A stretch of 64,000 nucleotides of DNA, from positions 620,001 through 684,000 of the forward strand of contig NZ_CP070491.1 in assembly GCF_016925495.1 (NCBI RefSeq), given 5' to 3'. The translations under genes were made by a program, and so were the position numbers. Position 1 is the stretch's first letter. Each line of letters starts with the position of its first letter. The stretch is from Methylococcus sp. EFPC2. Its GTDB lineage: Bacteria; Pseudomonadota; Gammaproteobacteria; Methylococcales; Methylococcaceae. Below the pieces are notes generated by a model. It was not told the origin of the DNA. It saw only the letters and a program-made list of their open reading frames with translations, and made no database searches. Of this stretch, positions 35,184-49,208 are shown one piece after another.

Positions 35184-35707
35184 TGTATGTCCTCGCGGTG
35201 ATCGTCAAATCGGCAATCGTTTCCGCCGGCGGCCTAAGCCGGCGAGCCGAAAAGCTCGAGGGTTTGAAGGAGGTTACTGCCGTAACCCGGCGGCGAGCAC
35301 GAGCACCCCGCTAGCCCTTGTCAACACAGGACAGTGGGAGCTTTCGTCCCCGCTTTGGCTCTGCACAGGTAGGTGAGCTTAGCTCCGCTTTTACCAAGAG
35401 ATGGACGCTTGAAGGAAGTTTGCCGACGGCGAGTCCGCTGTTACTGCAATTTAGTCTACCTTGGAAGGCCGCAGTGCATCCCTGCACGGTTGTCCTGTTT
35501 CATCGCGTCGAGACACTCCATTTGGCCGGTCTTACTGACGCGTGTCCGTGGTGTATTGACAATGCGCTTCATGACGTTCAGAATACGCAGCTCTTCCGGT
35601 GAGGTGCTAGGCGCTGAAGCGGGAGGGTGGGAGCGTTGAGGTTTTGCAGTGGGCTTAGGGAAGAGGGTTTTGGAGCTGGTTGGGTTGGCGGCTTCGGGAC
35701 GAAGGGG

Positions 35708-35735
35708 TTGACAAGGGGGTTGGGTGCTGTAAAAT
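35708..35735 (+). promoter_or_regulatory. rRNA operon promoter
   Basis: Consensus -35 TTGACA (35708-35713), 16-base spacer, and -10 TAAAAT (35730-35735), followed by a GC-rich discriminator (GAGCGG), as in growth-rate- and ppGpp-controlled rRNA promoters. Confidence 0.75.
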
Positions 35736-35771
35736 GAGCGGCTCTTGAACGGCACGGAGCTAACGGTGCCG

Positions 35772-35802
35772 GGTTCTTTAAAAAATTGATCAAATAATTT
35801 GT
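35772..35802 (+). promoter_or_regulatory. boxA-like antitermination site and left arm of the 16S processing stem
   Basis: GGTTCTTTAAAAA (from 35772) resembles boxA. Bases 35786-35802 (TTGATCAAATAATTTGT) are the exact complement of 37489-37505 downstream of 16S, giving a 17-bp stem for RNase III processing. Confidence 0.75.
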
Positions 35803-35915
35803 GTGGGCGCTTGCGTTCGAATGCATTAAGCCAGTCTTAATAAATTTCGATGTGAGTGCGTAACACGCGCTTAGTCGATTCAAGATAAAGTCCAGGGTAA
35901 CCTGGCGAAGCCATT

Positions 35916-37451
<1,536 letters not shown>

Positions 37452-37488
37452 TATAAGCTCGCTTCAATGCGGAGCGTAAGTGTCCACA

Positions 37489-37505
37489 ACAAATTATTTG
37501 ATCAA
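37489..37505 (+). ncRNA. Right arm of the 16S precursor processing stem
   Basis: ACAAATTATTTGATCAA is the exact complement of the leader at 35786-35802. The pairing loops out the whole 16S for RNase III cleavage. Confidence 0.75.
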
Positions 37506-37517
37506 GACGAAGAGCTC

Positions 37518-37594
<77 letters not shown>

Positions 37595-37598
37595 TTGA

Positions 37599-37674
37599 GG
37601 GGTCATAGCTCAGCTGGGAGAGCGCCTGCCTTGCACGCAGGAGGTCGGGAGTTCGATCCTCCCTGACTCCACCA
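37599..37674 (+). tRNA. tRNA-Ala (TGC)
   Basis: A 76-base cloverleaf with acceptor GGGGTCA/TGACTCC, D-loop AGCTCAGCTGGGAGAGC, anticodon loop CTTGCAC (TGC), T-arm AGTTCGATCCT and encoded CCA. Four bases separate it from tRNA-Ile. Confidence 0.97.
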
Positions 37675-37753
37675 TAACTCAAGTGATCGGCGATTGATGA
37701 GCCGCAAGCAGTATGAACCGAGTAATGCTTGCGAGTCATCATTTGTGGATGAC

Positions 37754-37782
37754 TGTTCTTTAACAATTTGGAAAACGTACAC
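37754..37782 (+). promoter_or_regulatory. boxA and left arm of the 23S processing stem
   Basis: TGTTCTTTAACA (37754-37765) is a near-consensus boxA for rRNA antitermination. TTGGAAAACGTACAC (37768-37782) is the exact complement of 40828-40842 beyond 23S and forms its RNase III stem. Confidence 0.8.
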
Positions 37783-37881
37783 TGTAATGCTCAGTGAAGA
37801 TGGCCTTGAGCCATTGGAGCGAAAGCATAACACGCGAGATGTCAGCATTGCTGTATGACTTCAAACTTTTTGGGGTTATAT

Positions 37882-40774
<2,893 letters not shown>

Positions 40775-40827
40775 TATAACACCCAAACAGTTTGGTGAAA
40801 GCCAACAGGGTGTCTGACATCCGCGAA

Positions 40828-40842
40828 GTGTACGTTTTCCAA
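40828..40842 (+). ncRNA. Right arm of the 23S precursor processing stem
   Basis: GTGTACGTTTTCCAA is the exact complement of 37768-37782, closing the 23S precursor stem for RNase III. Confidence 0.75.
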
Positions 40843-40905
40843 GACATCGACAAGGCCTAAGGCCTTGCCGATGAACAACAAAAGCTCCAAAAGCTTAACC
40901 AGTTT

Positions 40906-41022
40906 TGCCTGGTGGCCAGAGCGAGCGGGAACCACCCGATCCCATCCCGACCTCGGAAGTGAAACCGCTTAGCGCCGATGATAGTGTGGACCCCCATGCG
41001 AAAGTAGGGAACTGCCAGGCAC
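40906..41022 (+). rRNA. rrf: 5S ribosomal RNA
   Basis: About 117 bases, beginning TGCCTGGTGGCC and ending GGAACTGCCAGGCA so that the termini pair. It contains the conserved ACCCGATCCCATCCCGACCT and GAAGTGAAACCGC loops. Final gene of the rRNA operon. Confidence 0.95.
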
Positions 41023-41031
41023 CTAACCCCT

Positions 41032-41068
41032 AAACCCCCGCTCTTAAAATCAAGACGGGGGTTTTTTA
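41032..41068 (+). terminator. Intrinsic terminator of the rRNA operon
   Basis: AAACCCCCG (41032-41040) pairs with CGGGGGTTT, the stem extended by TCTT/AAGA, followed by a run of T residues (41062-41067). Classic Rho-independent terminator ten bases after 5S. Confidence 0.88.
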
Positions 41069-41209
41069 TTGCATCACTCTCGGCATAACCCTCCACGCTT
41101 ACCATCTTTTCCGAAATGGCCGACGCTCACCGGCCGTAGTCGGCTTGAACGTGCCGAAAACCGGCGCTCGACAGGCTGCCGAGGGCGGATGAGATTGTGC
41201 GGCCCGACG

Positions 41210-42892
41210 CTAAGAAGCCGCATTGCCCTCCTCAAAACCCTCAATCAGGTCGGCGAGGGTCGCCTCGCGTCGGATACTGCCGATCTTCGCCTCCAAACCT
41301 TCGGCGCGTAGCAGATCGCGGGCATTGGCATGTGCGTTGACCAGCCGCAACAGGCGGTCTTCGCTGGCCAGTTGGGTCTGTAATGTAGCCAGCATGTGTG
41401 CCCCCGCCAAATCCAGGTTGGGCGAGCTGGACAGATCGGCGATCACGAGCTTCACGGATTCCCCTTCCTGAGCGAGGCGCTCCAACACTTTCTCCTGGAT
41501 ATGCTCCACGTTGAAATAGAGCAAGGGAGCCTCTGCCCTGAATATGACCACACCCGGTATGGTTTCATTATGCGGATGCCTGGCAAGGTCCGAAAACTGA
41601 TCCGAGCCCGGAATCCGCCCCAGGAAGGCCACATGAGGGTATGACCCCCGTCTCAGCAAGAGTAGGATGGAAAATATGGATGCCAGCAAGACGCCTTTTA
41701 GTATCCCCAGGAACAGCACTCCGATCAGCGCTCCCATGGCGACGTTGAAGTCGAAACGGCTTACACGCCAGGCATGAGCCAGCCCACGGATATCGATTAG
41801 GCCCTTGATGGCCACCAGAACAATGGCGGCAAGCACCGCCTCCGGCAGACTTTGAAATAGGGCGGTCATGAATAAAAGGACCAAACCTATCATGCCAGAG
41901 GCCCAAAGAATGGCCATGGGCGTTTTGGCTCCAGCCTTGTCGTTGACGGCCGACTGGGATAATCCACCGGCCAACGGATAAGCCTGGGCAAGCCCGCCCA
42001 ACAAATTGGCCGCGCCCAAGGCTAGTAGCTCCCGTCGCGGATCGATCCGGTACTGGTGGTTGGCCGCAAACGTTCGGGCGGCCGAAATGCTTTCGACATA
42101 AGAGAGCAGCAGGCAGGCTAGAGCCAGGGGAACGATCTCGCTGATTTCTTCACGCGTAACCTCGGGAAGCGCGAGAGCCGGAAGCCCCTGGGGCAATAGA
42201 CCCACGACCTTGATGCCGCGTACATCGAGCGACGACAAGGACATCACCAGCAAGGAGGCGATGACCACGAGCAGGGCAAGGGGCCGGCCGGGCAAGCATT
42301 TTTCGCCCGCCATGAGCAGCAGAACTGCCACCAGGCCGAATGCGAGTACATAGGGATTGGTATCCCCGAGGTGCTCACACAGGGAGTAAACTCGACTGAA
42401 AAAGTCATGTCCACCGGCCGGCAGGCCGAAAAGTTTGGGCAACTGGGTAACCGCAATGCTGAGGGCGGCGCCGGCTTTAAAGCCGAGTAACACCGTTTCG
42501 GAAACGAAATTGACCAGTTGGCTCAGGCGTAACAACCAGCCCAACCCTCCCATCACTGCCGTTACCAGTGCCGTCAGGGCTGCCAGAGTCGCGATGCGTT
42601 CGGGATCGTGCGGCGCGAACTTAGCCAGCGAAGTGCCGACGGCAAGCGAAATCGCCGCCGTGGGGCCTATGGCCAATTGGCGCGACGTGCCGAAAAAGGC
42701 GTACCCCAAGCCGCCAAACAGGTAGCCGTAAAGACCCGATTGCGCCGGCAATCCTGCCATGGACGAATAGGCGATGGCGACGGGAATGGCGTATGCGGCC
42801 AACGTCAACCCGGCTAGCAGGTCACTGGCCAACCACGCGCATCGATAACCCTGCAGCCAGTCAGGAAGATAGGGTTTGATCCAGATGATCAT
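41210..42892 (-). CDS. SulP-family anion transporter with STAS domain
   Basis: A 560-residue protein of the SLC26/SulP family. It begins with LQGYRCAWLASDLLAGLTLA and IPVAIAYSSMAGLPAQSGLY, the family's first helices, has about ten to twelve further hydrophobic segments (to about 410), and ends in a STAS domain (about 430-545: VVIFRAEAPLLYFNVEHIQE, LVIADLSSSPNLDLAGAHML). SulP proteins carry sulfate, bicarbonate or other anions in the inner membrane; the substrate is not deducible. Its start is 54 bases beyond the stop of the SpoIIAA-like gene, so it may be co-transcribed with it. A weak ribosome site precedes the ATG. Confidence 0.9.
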   Translation of the reverse strand: MIIWIKPYLPDWLQGYRCAWLASDLLAGLTLAAYAIPVAIAYSSMAGLPAQSGLYGYLFGGLGYAFFGTSRQLAIGPTAAISLAVGTSLAKFAPHDPERIATLAALTALVTAVMGGLGWLLRLSQLVNFVSETVLLGFKAGAALSIAVTQLPKLFGLPAGGHDFFSRVYSLCEHLGDTNPYVLAFGLVAVLLLMAGEKCLPGRPLALLVVIASLLVMSLSSLDVRGIKVVGLLPQGLPALALPEVTREEISEIVPLALACLLLSYVESISAARTFAANHQYRIDPRRELLALGAANLLGGLAQAYPLAGGLSQSAVNDKAGAKTPMAILWASGMIGLVLLFMTALFQSLPEAVLAAIVLVAIKGLIDIRGLAHAWRVSRFDFNVAMGALIGVLFLGILKGVLLASIFSILLLLRRGSYPHVAFLGRIPGSDQFSDLARHPHNETIPGVVIFRAEAPLLYFNVEHIQEKVLERLAQEGESVKLVIADLSSSPNLDLAGAHMLATLQTQLASEDRLLRLVNAHANARDLLRAEGLEAKIGSIRREATLADLIEGFEEGNAAS

Positions 42893-42946
42893 GCCATGCA
42901 GCCCATTTGCCCTGATTGGAACGTGGATTCGGTTGGCTGGGCATCC

Positions 42947-43300
42947 TCACTGCGCCAGCCAGTCCTTCGCCTCATCCAGCTGATCGGTGGAAAAAAACCG
43001 CATTTCCGTTGTGCGCATCGGCTTTCCGACAAAAAGAAAAACCTCCTCCTCCCATCTCCTGTCGCCCACGACGGCCATCTTGGCAATTTCGCTATCAGGG
43101 AGAAAGGAAGTATCCGACCAGTCATCATCCTTGCTCCAGCCTTGGAAATCATCGAGAACAATCAACACCTTCGCCTGGTGGAACCACTCGGCTCCCAACT
43201 CCGCCAAGGCCTGACATTCCTGCAGATCACGAGGAGTGATTCGACCGGTGATTTTGATCCATATCTCTTGATCCAGTGATTTCATCAGTTGATAGGGCAT
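42947..43300 (-). CDS. SpoIIAA-like (STAS/SEC14-type) small protein
   Basis: The start at 43300 follows AAGGAAA; a longer frame to 43561 is antisense to the GH13 gene and rejected. The 117-residue protein has the strand-helix pattern of the SpoIIAA-like family (IWIKITGRITPRDLQECQAL, KVLIVLDDFQGW, EIAKMAVVGDRRWEEEVFLF). These proteins have the fold of anti-sigma antagonists but often no phospho-serine; I see no clear Ser at the usual site. Placed between the GH13 enzyme and the SulP transporter, whose own domain is STAS, its partner may be the transporter, but that is speculative. Confidence 0.75.
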   Translation of the reverse strand: MPYQLMKSLDQEIWIKITGRITPRDLQECQALAELGAEWFHQAKVLIVLDDFQGWSKDDDWSDTSFLPDSEIAKMAVVGDRRWEEEVFLFVGKPMRTTEMRFFSTDQLDEAKDWLAQ

Positions 43301-43361
43301 AGGTTTTCCTTCGGATTGAGGGCCATCACCATAAGGTACGAATCGATACGGACCATCTCGG

Positions 43362-44861
43362 TCATTCAAGCTTTCCAAGTTTCTCCACGGCGAACACGCA
43401 GGCCTGCCAGGGACGCAGGTCCAGAAATATGCCGTGTGCGGCCAGATCGTTTCCTTCGCGGTCGTAGGAGGCACTATCGAGCAGATTCGAGAATCGCCAT
43501 CGATGATCCGCAAGTTTTTCGAACGGCAGGGCAACGTAGCACTGGCTTTGGTTGGGCGCATAGTTCACAGCCACCAGCAATCGTTCGCCATCGAGGCCTT
43601 GCCAGGCGAAAGCCAGGAAACAATCGACGGTCCAATTGCCTTCCCAGGCGGACGCGCATTCCAGCAGTTGCCACACGCCGTTACGCACGACCCGCCGACG
43701 TAGCACGGCGAGTAGCTGATCGTAAAACCGTTCCAGATTCTGGTCGACGAATTCGTCCGGGCCTCGACCGAGATGGGGCGAGATCCGCTTCGTATGTCCC
43801 TGGAATTGCCCTTGGTGAAAGAAGCGCAGGCCGGGAGCCAGGAAGCTTATAACGGCAGCGGCTTCATGGACTTCCGGCGGGAACGTCGCCGCAGCGCGCG
43901 GCTCGTCGTGATTTTCAAGGAAGCGCGCCAGCTTGTTCTGGTATTCCAACCCCGCGCGGAAATGCTCGCGTACGGGGCGGGCACGACCGTCCCGTAGCCG
44001 GTCGTACAAGCGCTTGTCGTAGGTGTAATCGAACCCCTGTTGCTGCAGGGTCCATTCCATGTCCCAGTAGACTTCGGCCATGAAGCAGAAGTCCGGAAAC
44101 CGCTCCCGAACTCGCTCGGTCGCTTGCCGCCAGAAGGGTTGGGCTTGCAGACCCCAAGTCCGCTCGAAGACGTCCGGCAGCACCAGCATGGCCATGTCGC
44201 AGCGGACACCATCGCACCACCCGGCGATCTTCAACAGTTCCGTTGCCATGGCTACTTGCGTGGCAGGGTTGCCGTAGTTGAGCTGCAGGGTGTCCGGCCA
44301 GCCCGGGAAGTACGGATCGCGCCCGTGGGCAAGGAGCAGGTCGCCTTGTCTGCGCTTTACCCAGGTATAGTTCTTCGGCGCCTGAGCCAAATCCAGTTCG
44401 GTTCCGGGAATGTAATACTCGGGGTGATCCTCCACCCAGGGGTGATCGAGCCCGGTGTGATTGGGGACGAAATCCAGCATCAGCCTCAGGCCGCGTAGGC
44501 GGAGCCGCTCCCGCAGGCGCGCCAGGGCCGCGTCCCCGCCCAGATGGTCGTGCACGGCATAGCCGGTGATGGCGAAACCGGAACCGGCGATGTCCTCTTC
44601 CCGCAAATCCGGCAGCGTCTCCTGGAATTCCTGGCGCCATTCGGGGTTACCGCGCGAAACCTGACGCCCGGCGGGACCGGTCTGCCAGACGCTCAGCATC
44701 CAGATCCAGTCGAAACCCAGTTCCTTCAGATGGTCCAGCTCGGCGTCCGGAATGTCATCCAGCGCAGCGGGCCGGCCCAGTTCGCGGGAGAATTCCGTCA
44801 GCCAGACGCGGGTGTTGATCTGGTACAGCGAAGGATAGGGGGCGTGTTCCATGACTTTCAC
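43362..44861 (-). CDS. GH13 alpha-amylase family glycoside hydrolase
   Basis: A 499-residue cytoplasmic-type protein (no signal peptide). GH13 regions are clear: LRLMLDFVPNHTGLDHPW (region I), GVRCDMAML with nucleophile Asp222, acid/base Glu263 in FCFMAEVYW, and Asp319 in FLENHDEPRA. The family uses a retaining mechanism on alpha-glucosidic bonds. The start lies 18 bases from the stop of the GH63-like gene upstream, so they are co-transcribed. Together they suggest intracellular breakdown or remodelling of an alpha-glucan or glucosyl-solute; the exact substrate (sucrose, trehalose, glucosylglycerate or other) is not resolvable. Confidence 0.9.
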   Translation of the reverse strand: MKVMEHAPYPSLYQINTRVWLTEFSRELGRPAALDDIPDAELDHLKELGFDWIWMLSVWQTGPAGRQVSRGNPEWRQEFQETLPDLREEDIAGSGFAITGYAVHDHLGGDAALARLRERLRLRGLRLMLDFVPNHTGLDHPWVEDHPEYYIPGTELDLAQAPKNYTWVKRRQGDLLLAHGRDPYFPGWPDTLQLNYGNPATQVAMATELLKIAGWCDGVRCDMAMLVLPDVFERTWGLQAQPFWRQATERVRERFPDFCFMAEVYWDMEWTLQQQGFDYTYDKRLYDRLRDGRARPVREHFRAGLEYQNKLARFLENHDEPRAAATFPPEVHEAAAVISFLAPGLRFFHQGQFQGHTKRISPHLGRGPDEFVDQNLERFYDQLLAVLRRRVVRNGVWQLLECASAWEGNWTVDCFLAFAWQGLDGERLLVAVNYAPNQSQCYVALPFEKLADHRWRFSNLLDSASYDREGNDLAAHGIFLDLRPWQACVFAVEKLGKLE

Positions 44862-44878
44862 TCCCGTCGGGAAAGACG

Positions 44879-47650
44879 CTATGAACCGGTGTTCTTGACG
44901 GCGGTGGCCCCCCGATCGCTGCGCTCTTCCGCGGCAGTCTCGGCGTAGGCCTTATTGCCACCTTCTAGAGCTTGTTCCGGTGTCAGGCTGGCAAACAGAT
45001 GCAGGGTACGCGCGACTACGCCGGTCCATCCGGTCTGGTGGCTGGCGCCCAGGCCTGTCCCGTTGTCACCGTGAAAGTATTCGTAGAACAACAGGCAATC
45101 GCGCCAGTGCGGGTCCTCCTGAAACTTTCGACTCCCACCGTAGACCGGCCGCCGGCCATCCTGGTCTTGCAAAAAGATGCTGGCCAGTCGGCGCGAGATT
45201 TCCTCGGCGACCTGATACAGGTTCATGTGCCGGCCCGAACCGGTGGGGCATTCCACGGTAAAGTCGTTGCCATAGTAAAGATGATATTGCAGCAGGGCCC
45301 GGATGATCAGGGCGTTGACCGGCATCCAGATAGGCCCCCGCCAGTTCGAGTTGCCGCCGAACATGCCGGTGTCGGACTCGGCCGGGAGATAGGCGACGCG
45401 GTATTCCTGGCCGCCTGCCTGTATGACATAAGGGTGGTTTGCGTGGTAACGCGACAGAGAACGCAGGCCGTAGGGACCCAAGAATTCATTCTCGTCGAGC
45501 ATCTTTTTCAGCACACGGCGCAGCTTGGTTTCATCCAGGATGGAAGCGAGCCGGCGACCGGCCACACCGGGCATGCGCGGGTCGTGGACCGCAGCGCACA
45601 GTTCGGGGCGGGCATCCAGGAACCACTGAAACCGTTCCCCGATTTCCGGGTATTTCGCCATCACCTCCCCCTCGAAGACGGTAGCGGCGCACAGGGGCAA
45701 AAGGCCTACCATGGATCGGACTTTGAGCCGCTGGGCCTGGCCGTCAGGCAAGCGAAGCACGTCGTAGAAGAAGCCGTCCTCCTCATCCCACATGCCAGTG
45801 TCCTCGCCCAGATGCGCCATCGCCCCACCGATCCACAGGAAGTGTTCGAGGAACTTGAGCGCCATGTCCGCGTAGTCCACATCGGTCGGCGCCAACTCGG
45901 CGGCGATTTCGAGCATGTTTTGCGAGAACAGCGCCATCCAGGCGGTGCCGTCGGCCTGCTCGAGGTAGCCTCCGGTGGGCAGCGGGGCATTACGGTCGAA
46001 CACCCCGATGTTGTCCAGTCCCAGGAAGCCGCCTTCGAAGACGTTGCGACCCGAGCGATCCTTGCGGTTGACCCACCAGGTAAAGTTGAGCAACAGCTTC
46101 TGGAAACAGCTCTTGAGCCAGTCCTTGTCACCTTCCCCCCTTTCGGCTTTTTCCAGGTGATAGGTGAAGATGGTGGACCAGGCATGCACCGGCGGATTGA
46201 CGTCGCCGAAATTCCACTCGTAGGCCGGGATTTGGCCGTTGGGATGCATATAGCGCTCCCGCAGCATGAGCTTCAGTTGTTGTTTGCCCAAATCGGGATC
46301 CACGAGGGTCAAGGCGATCACATGGAAGGCTAAGTCCCAGGCCGCGTACCAGGGATACTCCCACTTATCCGGCATGGAGATCACGTCGCCGTTGTACATG
46401 TGGTGCCAGTGGTCGTTGCGGGGCGCGACCTTGCGCCGAGGCTTGAAGGGATCGGAGCCGCGTTCCTCCAACCACTTGTCCACGTCGTAGTGGTAGAACT
46501 GTTTGGACCACAGCATGCCGGCCAAGGCTTGCCGCATCACGTTCGCCGCGTCCGCGCCGAGAGCGGGTGGCGTGATGGCCGCGTAGAACTCGTCGGCCTC
46601 GTTGCGCCGAGCCCGGAATACCTTCTCGAAATGACCGCCGAACGGGCCGGCCCCTTCGCCCCGGGTTGTTGCGAAGGCGGCCGGTGAGACATCGGACAAT
46701 CGAAGCCGGATGATCTGGCATTCTTCTGGGTTCACGGTCAGGCAATAATGCGCCGCTACCTTGGTACCCTTTTTCTCCGGATTCAGCCCCCCTTCTTGGT
46801 CGTGGACGATATATTCGTTGATGCTGTCCTTGACGTAGGGACTGCGGTTGGGGATGCCGAAGATGCGCTGGGTATTGGTTTCGTTTTCCGTGAACAGGAA
46901 CGGCGCGTCGCCCTCGCAGTAGAGGTAGCGTTCCCCCAGCCCGGAATCCACCGCCTTGATGATGTTCCCCGCCGAAACCCCCGCGAGTTGCTCAAGAGCG
47001 GGCCGGTCGGGACTGCCATGCCATGACCATTGATTGCGGAACCAGAGTGTCGGGAGGACATACAGCTTGGCCGCTTCTGGACCACGATTGTGAACGCTGA
47101 TCTGGATCAGGAGGTCTTCGGGCGACGCCTTGGCATATTCCACGAACACATCCCAGTAACGATCCTGATCGAACACACCGGTATCGAGCAGTTCATACTC
47201 CGATTCGTTCCTCCCCCTGCGTCGGCTCGTCTCGACGATGTCGCCGTAAGGGTAGGCCGCCTGAGGATACTTGTAGAGGTATTTCAAATACGAATGGGTC
47301 GGGGTGCTGTCGAGGTAGAAGTAATACTCCTTGACGTCCTCCCCGTGATTGCTTTCACTGTTGGTCAGCCCGAAAAGGCGTTCCTTGATGATGGGATCTT
47401 TTCCGTTCCATAGGGCGAGCGCGAAGCAAAGCCGCTGTTGGTCGTCGGAAATGCCGGCCAAGCCATCTTCCCCCCAGCGATAGGCGCGCGAGCGCGCCTG
47501 ATCATGGCTGAAATAATTCCAGGCATCGCCGCCTTCGCTGTAGTCCTCGCGTACCGTTCCCCACTGTCTCTCACTGAGATAGGGGCCCCACTTCTTCCAG
47601 GGAGCTTTATGCTGCCTGGCCTCTTCGAGCCGGGCTTCTTCGGCGTTCAT
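44879..47650 (-). CDS. MGH1/GH63-like glycoside hydrolase, copy 2
   Basis: A 923-residue paralogue of the protein at 716-3409, with long identical stretches such as WKKWGPYLSERQWGTVREDY, HDQARSRAY, IIKERLFGLTN and GMFGGNSNWRGPIWMPVN. It is about 26 residues longer, with extra sequence in the centre and at the C-terminus (ATRGEGAGPFGGH). AAGGAG precedes the ATG by eight bases. No signal peptide. It is coupled with the GH13 enzyme, 18 bases downstream, which argues that both MGH1-like enzymes act on a glucosidic substrate in the cytoplasm. Two copies in one window on opposite strands point to an old duplication rather than recent repeats, since identity is partial. Confidence 0.87.
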   Translation of the reverse strand: MNAEEARLEEARQHKAPWKKWGPYLSERQWGTVREDYSEGGDAWNYFSHDQARSRAYRWGEDGLAGISDDQQRLCFALALWNGKDPIIKERLFGLTNSESNHGEDVKEYYFYLDSTPTHSYLKYLYKYPQAAYPYGDIVETSRRRGRNESEYELLDTGVFDQDRYWDVFVEYAKASPEDLLIQISVHNRGPEAAKLYVLPTLWFRNQWSWHGSPDRPALEQLAGVSAGNIIKAVDSGLGERYLYCEGDAPFLFTENETNTQRIFGIPNRSPYVKDSINEYIVHDQEGGLNPEKKGTKVAAHYCLTVNPEECQIIRLRLSDVSPAAFATTRGEGAGPFGGHFEKVFRARRNEADEFYAAITPPALGADAANVMRQALAGMLWSKQFYHYDVDKWLEERGSDPFKPRRKVAPRNDHWHHMYNGDVISMPDKWEYPWYAAWDLAFHVIALTLVDPDLGKQQLKLMLRERYMHPNGQIPAYEWNFGDVNPPVHAWSTIFTYHLEKAERGEGDKDWLKSCFQKLLLNFTWWVNRKDRSGRNVFEGGFLGLDNIGVFDRNAPLPTGGYLEQADGTAWMALFSQNMLEIAAELAPTDVDYADMALKFLEHFLWIGGAMAHLGEDTGMWDEEDGFFYDVLRLPDGQAQRLKVRSMVGLLPLCAATVFEGEVMAKYPEIGERFQWFLDARPELCAAVHDPRMPGVAGRRLASILDETKLRRVLKKMLDENEFLGPYGLRSLSRYHANHPYVIQAGGQEYRVAYLPAESDTGMFGGNSNWRGPIWMPVNALIIRALLQYHLYYGNDFTVECPTGSGRHMNLYQVAEEISRRLASIFLQDQDGRRPVYGGSRKFQEDPHWRDCLLFYEYFHGDNGTGLGASHQTGWTGVVARTLHLFASLTPEQALEGGNKAYAETAAEERSDRGATAVKNTGS

Positions 47651-47756
47651 ACAGCCGTCTCCTTAGCCTCGTTGGCCTTACCGAACTAGGACTAGAACAT
47701 CTCGATATGCCTCGCAATACCCTACAGGCGCCGACTTATCGTATCGGCATATCGCC

Positions 47757-47993
47757 TCAGAACGGCAAGCCGAGCATGTCTTTGTAGTGACCGGGTACCG
47801 CTTCGAGGTCGGTTTCTTCGGATGGCTGGAAAGGTTGGCGATGATCCCAGGCATTATCGGCGGAAGGCACGATCCAGAATCTGCCTTCGGGGTCCTGTAC
47901 TATCCACTGCCGGGAAGATCGATCCGCGAAAATGGCCGCCACCCGCTTCCTGGCGGAGGAATAGGAGCCCAGTTGTGGTGAACGTTGTCCCAT
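47757..47993 (-). CDS. Small hypothetical protein
   Basis: Start at 47993 (GGAGA upstream) gives 78 residues; the longer frame to 48119 looks non-coding. The protein carries the pattern RVAAIFADRSSRQWIVQDPE followed by FWIVPSADNAWDHRQPF and is rich in aromatic and charged residues, like small beta-rich proteins of unknown function. I do not recognise a family. It lies between the glycosidase pair and the AI-2E transporter, on the same strand as both. Confidence 0.55.
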   Translation of the reverse strand: MGQRSPQLGSYSSARKRVAAIFADRSSRQWIVQDPEGRFWIVPSADNAWDHRQPFQPSEETDLEAVPGHYKDMLGLPF

Positions 47994-48131
47994 GGTTGGT
48001 CTCCGCTTGATGGAAAGGATAGGAAATACAACGCCCATCCAGGAACGTTCCTCAAACACCGTGCATGAGTGCCGATGCGTTGTCAAGCCGCTTCTCCGAA
48101 CACGGATGCATCGCGACATCCTCGTGGAGAT

Positions 48132-49208
48132 TCAGGGACTATCCGTCTTGTCGGGAGAGCTCAACCAGTCGCCGAAGACCGTGTAGGCCACCGCCAGCAG
48201 GGTGGCGCCCAGGAAGATGCCCAGGAATCCCCAGGCCAGAAACCCCCCGATGACACCGACAAAAATGAGCAATATGGGGAGCTCGCCGCTGGTTTTGCTG
48301 ATGAAATACGGCTTGATGAAATTGTCGATGGTGTTGATGAAAATGCCCCAGACCACGGTGAACGCCGCCCAACCTTGGCTATCGATGTGAAACAGCCAGA
48401 TCGCCGTGGGTATCCAGATCAGGCCGGTGCCGATCTGCATGACGGCCGTCATGAAGCAGATCAAACCGAGCACGGCCGCACCCGGGACGCCGGCCAGGGC
48501 AAAACCGATAGCCGACAATATCGCCTGCAACAGCGCGGTGCCGATGATCCCCAGGAAAACGCCCTGCATTGTGTGCGCGGCCACATGCAAGGCCCCGAGG
48601 CCGCTGGCCCCGCCTATGCGCAGGGTGAAACGCTCCGCGGCCTGTCCGGCATTTTCGCCGTGCACATACAGAAATCCCGCCATGATCGTGGCCAGTATGA
48701 GGTACACCACCGCCATGGCCATGTTTGCGCCTTCCTTGATCAGCCAGCCGGCGGCGGTCAGCAGCATGGGCCTGACCCTCGCCGGATCGATGGCGTTCCT
48801 CAGATTACCCTCGCGCCAGGCATTTTCGATCCGCTCCCCGACCAGGGGAAGTTTGATCAACCAGGCGGGCGGTTCGCCGAGACGCAGCGCGGAAATTTTG
48901 CCGGTCAATTCGGGGAGGGACGGCAGCCAGTCCAGTACGGAGTTGATGGCCAGACTGACCGGGAGGGCGAACACGAGCAGTATCAGCAAGGCCATGATGA
49001 GTGCGGCGATCTTGCGCCGCCCCTTCAGTGTACTCACTAGCTTGAGATACAAACCCCAGGTGGAAAGGGTGATGATCACGGCCCAGACGAACGGTACCAA
49101 GAAAGGCACGGCGACCTTGAAGCAGGCCACGCCTATCAGTCCGACCAGCACCAGAATACCCGCACTCTCGATGAGTGCCCTGTGTAAGCCGTTCGACGGT
49201 TCGGTCAT
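48132..49208 (-). CDS. AI-2E/PerM-family transporter
   Basis: A 358-residue protein with about seven or eight helices in the AI-2E family order: two N-terminal helices (SAGILVLVGLIGVACFKVAV, VWAVIITLSTWGLYLKLV), a long polar stretch near residues 110-150, and a C-terminal cluster containing GLIWIPTAIWLF, NTIDNFIKPYFIS and LPILLIFVGVIGGFLAWGFL. Despite the name, most members are not AI-2 exporters; several act as Na+/H+ antiporters or of unknown role. GGAAG lies about ten bases upstream of the ATG. No quorum-sensing gene is nearby. Confidence 0.88.
   Translation of the reverse strand: MTEPSNGLHRALIESAGILVLVGLIGVACFKVAVPFLVPFVWAVIITLSTWGLYLKLVSTLKGRRKIAALIMALLILLVFALPVSLAINSVLDWLPSLPELTGKISALRLGEPPAWLIKLPLVGERIENAWREGNLRNAIDPARVRPMLLTAAGWLIKEGANMAMAVVYLILATIMAGFLYVHGENAGQAAERFTLRIGGASGLGALHVAAHTMQGVFLGIIGTALLQAILSAIGFALAGVPGAAVLGLICFMTAVMQIGTGLIWIPTAIWLFHIDSQGWAAFTVVWGIFINTIDNFIKPYFISKTSGELPILLIFVGVIGGFLAWGFLGIFLGATLLAVAYTVFGDWLSSPDKTDSP

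Larger units (their letters stand above)
35184..35915. other. Leader and upstream region of the rRNA operon
   Basis: About 730 bases without a credible gene between the GMC gene and 16S rRNA. It carries the rRNA promoter (35708-35735), a boxA-like site and the left half of the 16S processing stem. A second weak TTGACA near 35556 with a poor -10 may be an additional promoter. The reading frames here are compositional. Confidence 0.6.

Noticed and set aside
48132-49208. AI-2 quorum-sensing exporter role
   Set aside because: The family name is historical and no luxS or related gene is near, so signal export is not supported.
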